Shown piece after piece: positions 56,096 to 57,994 of a stretch of 57,994 nt of DNA. Below the pieces are notes generated by a model. That model searched no databases, was not told the DNA's origin, and saw only the letters and a program-made list of their open reading frames with translations. Both the position numbers and the translations under genes were made by a program. How positions within the stretch are numbered: position 1 is the stretch's first letter; the number at the start of each line of letters is the position of its first letter. Source of the DNA: Candidatus Moranbacteria bacterium RIFOXYB1_FULL_43_19 (GTDB lineage: Bacteria; Patescibacteriota; Minisyncoccia; Moranbacterales; UBA11712); contig MFSH01000007.1 in the NCBI GenBank assembly GCA_001784875.1, forward strand, positions 1-57,994, written 5' to 3'.

Positions 56096-57994
56096 TTATA
56101 TATTGGCAAAAAGCAATGGGGAGTTATTTATGGGGCAATAGTTTTTTTCTCTTGGTTGATAACCCAGCAAGCCGAAAAATTTGAAAAAAATAAATTTATC
56201 CTCGGAGGTGTATAAGGTTAATTTTGGAGCAAAATCTGTTTGATTTTCATCCATTGCGCCAAGAATCTCTCCGTCATCATTCGAATTATTCTCCTCATTT
56301 TCAGCATTATTAGAATCTTCTTTGGAGGGCTCTTCTTTTTTCGGAGAATTATCCGATGGGGTGATCCATTGCCACTCTCCATCGATTTTCACATAAGCTT
56401 CTTCCTCAGCAATCTTCTCCTTCGAGTATTCAACCTCGTCGATAATATTTTCGTCGGGAGAGAGAAGACGCACCTTCCCGGCTTTGTTATTGAGGGAAAA
56501 TTTAGACGCTGCTCGGGTGATTGTTTTTATTTCTCCTGGGGCCAAAGTTATCCCAGCGCCTATTGAGTGATTATACATTTTATCCTCCGATCCGGTCGCG
56601 ATTTTCCAGTCCTCAAGATTAACTTCCCCCCCCGAGTTGTTTTTTGCGTCAATGGTTTCTCCCTCCGAATCATTTCCGGCGGGGTTGGGAATGATTTTCA
56701 CGATCTCGAGATCGGGCAAGGGATAGTTTTTCACTGTTAGGACAAAACTTTTTTCAACTGTCTGGGAAACGTCGCAGACTGAAAGCATCACGGTGTATTT
56801 TCCGGTGCCTTGATATCTGTGCGAGGCTTTTGCGAGGTAACTCTTTTTTCCGTCGCCAAAATCCCAGACGTACTTCAGCTTTTTTGTTTCTTTGTCTTTG
56901 GCCTTGGCGGAAAATTTCGTATAAATATCTTTATAGGTATTTTTCGGCTTATTGATTTTTACTGTCGGAGCCGAGTCGAATTTATTTTTTTCTCCGGGAG
57001 TGAGGTATCTGCTCCATCGCCAGCCTTTTCCATCGAAATTATATGAAGAATTCTTTTGGGATTTTTCATATGAAACGCTGGAGACGACTTTTCCTTCAGG
57101 ATTATATAAATATACAGACTCGTTAGAATTATTAAGCGCGATTTTGGATTCGGGGCGGTAAACTGCCAGATATCCGCCAGGTTTAATTTCAATATGTTCC
57201 TTAAAAACATGCTTTCCTGATTTTGAAGCGTCGCCAATCATCCAGCCATTCAAATCAGCCGGACCGCTTTCACCGCTGGCGATTTCAATATACTCGCCAT
57301 TTGAATCTTTTTTGGGATTGGGAAAGATTTCGTTGAGATATATGTTTTCAGCCGGAGACTGACCTTCTCCGGAAATGGTGTCGGATGCGCTTTCGTCGGA
57401 ATCTGAAGGCGTGATGGCGTTTTCCTCCCCGGGAGTAGTGGTCAATGTCCACTGCCAGTTTTCTTTGCCGAAAGAATATGAAAAATCTTTCTGGGCTTTT
57501 TCGAAATTTTGGCTATCTAGTGCTTCATTTTTTGAGCCCCCGTCTTTTCCCAAGAGATATACCGTATCGGAATCATTATTTAAATAAAGATTTCCCCCTA
57601 AAAATATATATTCTCCCGGATCCAGAATTGAATTTTCTGGAAATTCTTTCTTGTGGCCGGCTTCATCCATTATTTTCCAGCCGGAAACATCCACACAGCT
57701 TTCTCCGGTATTTATGACTTCAACAAATTCTTCTCCACTGGCTGGATATGGAAAAATTTCATTGAGATTTATGTTTGGTGATTCCGAAACGCAGGAGCCC
57801 GATGCATCCGAAAAAGCATCTTCAATATCTCCAACATCTTCAATATCTGCCGGTGATTCTCCGTCATCTAAATCCGAAAGTTCTTCATTGTTGCTTCCGG
57901 CAAAACTGCTGTTTTGAGGTGAGGGAGAGTTAGATATTGAAAAATCAGCTGCATTGTCATCCGTGTCTATGAAATTTGTTCTGCATAGGCTCTG
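56096..57994 (-). CDS. Surface protein with lamin-tail (LTD) and PKD domains, 5' end beyond the window
   Basis: At least 633 residues; the frame stays open to the window edge, so the true start lies outside. The first visible residues (CRTNFIDTDDNAADFS) are the end of one LTD. Further LTDs follow at about 57770-57500 (INLNEIFPYPASGEEFVEVI), 57335-57010 (IYLNEIFPNPKKDSNGEYIE) and 56700-56430 (LEIVKIIPNPAGNDSEG). A PKD domain lies at about 56940-56720 (YVWDFGDGKKSYLAKASHRY). The C terminus (KFIFFKFFGLLGYQP) may be a degenerate anchor. Probably secreted and cell-surface; LTDs in bacteria are often found on such proteins. Confidence 0.8.
   Translation of the reverse strand, partial: QSLCRTNFIDTDDNAADFSISNSPSPQNSSFAGSNNEELSDLDDGESPADIEDVGDIEDAFSDASGSCVSESPNINLNEIFPYPASGEEFVEVINTGESCVDVSGWKIMDEAGHKKEFPENSILDPGEYIFLGGNLYLNNDSDTVYLLGKDGGSKNEALDSQNFEKAQKDFSYSFGKENWQWTLTTTPGEENAITPSDSDESASDTISGEGQSPAENIYLNEIFPNPKKDSNGEYIEIASGESGPADLNGWMIGDASKSGKHVFKEHIEIKPGGYLAVYRPESKIALNNSNESVYLYNPEGKVVSSVSYEKSQKNSSYNFDGKGWRWSRYLTPGEKNKFDSAPTVKINKPKNTYKDIYTKFSAKAKDKETKKLKYVWDFGDGKKSYLAKASHRYQGTGKYTVMLSVCDVSQTVEKSFVLTVKNYPLPDLEIVKIIPNPAGNDSEGETIDAKNNSGGEVNLEDWKIATGSEDKMYNHSIGAGITLAPGEIKTITRAASKFSLNNKAGKVRLLSPDENIIDEVEYSKEKIAEEEAYVKIDGEWQWITPSDNSPKKEEPSKEDSNNAENEENNSNDDGEILGAMDENQTDFAPKLTLYTSEDKFIFFKFFGLLGYQPREKNYCPINNSPLLFANI

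Noticed and set aside
56240-56566. Plus-strand frames opposite the lamin-tail gene
   Set aside because: Low-complexity shadows rich in Phe/Ile/Ser; the minus-strand LTD and PKD motifs are clear.

Overview
The window looks like a chromosome segment of a Patescibacteria/CPR bacterium, most likely Parcubacteria-like. The reasons are the compact replication-origin block (khpB-yidC-rnpA-rpmH on one strand, dnaA-dnaN-DUF721 on the other, with no recF or gyrB), a CPR-style type IV secretion locus with PrgI, VirB4 and VirB2-like pilins, several S23-type four-helix-bundle genes, and mostly leaderless-looking or SD-poor starts. TGA is used as a stop (many ATGA overlaps), so this is the standard bacterial code and not the Gracilibacteria code. 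No rRNA or tRNA gene was recognised. All family names come from reading motifs; no search was run.

Layout. 1-1.9 kb: four small unknown genes with strong Shine-Dalgarno sites, unlike the rest of the window; the second carries 13 GGAA repeats and is out of frame as sequenced, so it looks phase-variable. 2.0-3.5 kb: one unknown gene between 22-bp perfect direct repeats. 3.6-7.4 kb: a YabE/RlpA-like wall protein, rsmA and a UbiA-family prenyltransferase. 8-25.6 kb: a type IV secretion/pilus locus (TSP3 protein, VirB6-like, PrgI, TraC/VirB4, a 1000-aa surface protein, a VirB2 pilin, a pilin-transglycosylase fusion, an Ivy-like candidate and a beta-propeller). 25.6-30.6 kb: polysaccharide genes (two O-antigen ligase/polymerase-like proteins, a GT2, a flippase). 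30.8-36 kb: the origin block. 36-39.6 kb: PBP1A and a DUF4143 ATPase flanked by duplicated PBP 5' ends. 39.7-46.5 kb: a seven-gene amidoligase operon (7TM protein, ATP-grasp fused to a retropepsin, three more ATP-grasps, a ChbG-like deacetylase, a DUF1704/MATCAP-like metallopeptidase). 46.6-48.2 kb: ruvC and yebC. 48.3-56 kb: a plus-strand run with a glutamine amidotransferase, a GCS2-type ligase, riboflavin kinase, riboflavin synthase, lumazine synthase, a histidine phosphatase and a split PEP-synthase-like pair. The window ends inside a lamin-tail/PKD surface protein.

The most striking pattern cuts across these regions. Many junctions hold 80-150 bp imperfect palindromes built from stuttering short words, in at least three vocabularies. 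For each of the three main vocabularies (A, B, C) there is one copy whose two inverted arms enclose exactly one gene, and in all three cases it encodes a small four-helix-bundle (S23/IVP, PF05635-like) protein; the other copies of the same vocabulary are gene-less. The arms run into neighbouring genes and supply start codons, stop codons or terminal residues (ruvC, ribK, rpmH, the UbiA gene). This suggests compact mobile elements with a four-helix-bundle protein as sole product plus MITE-like derivatives. A second class of short cloverleaf-like palindromes lies in frame inside coding genes (rsmA, an O-antigen ligase, riboflavin synthase).
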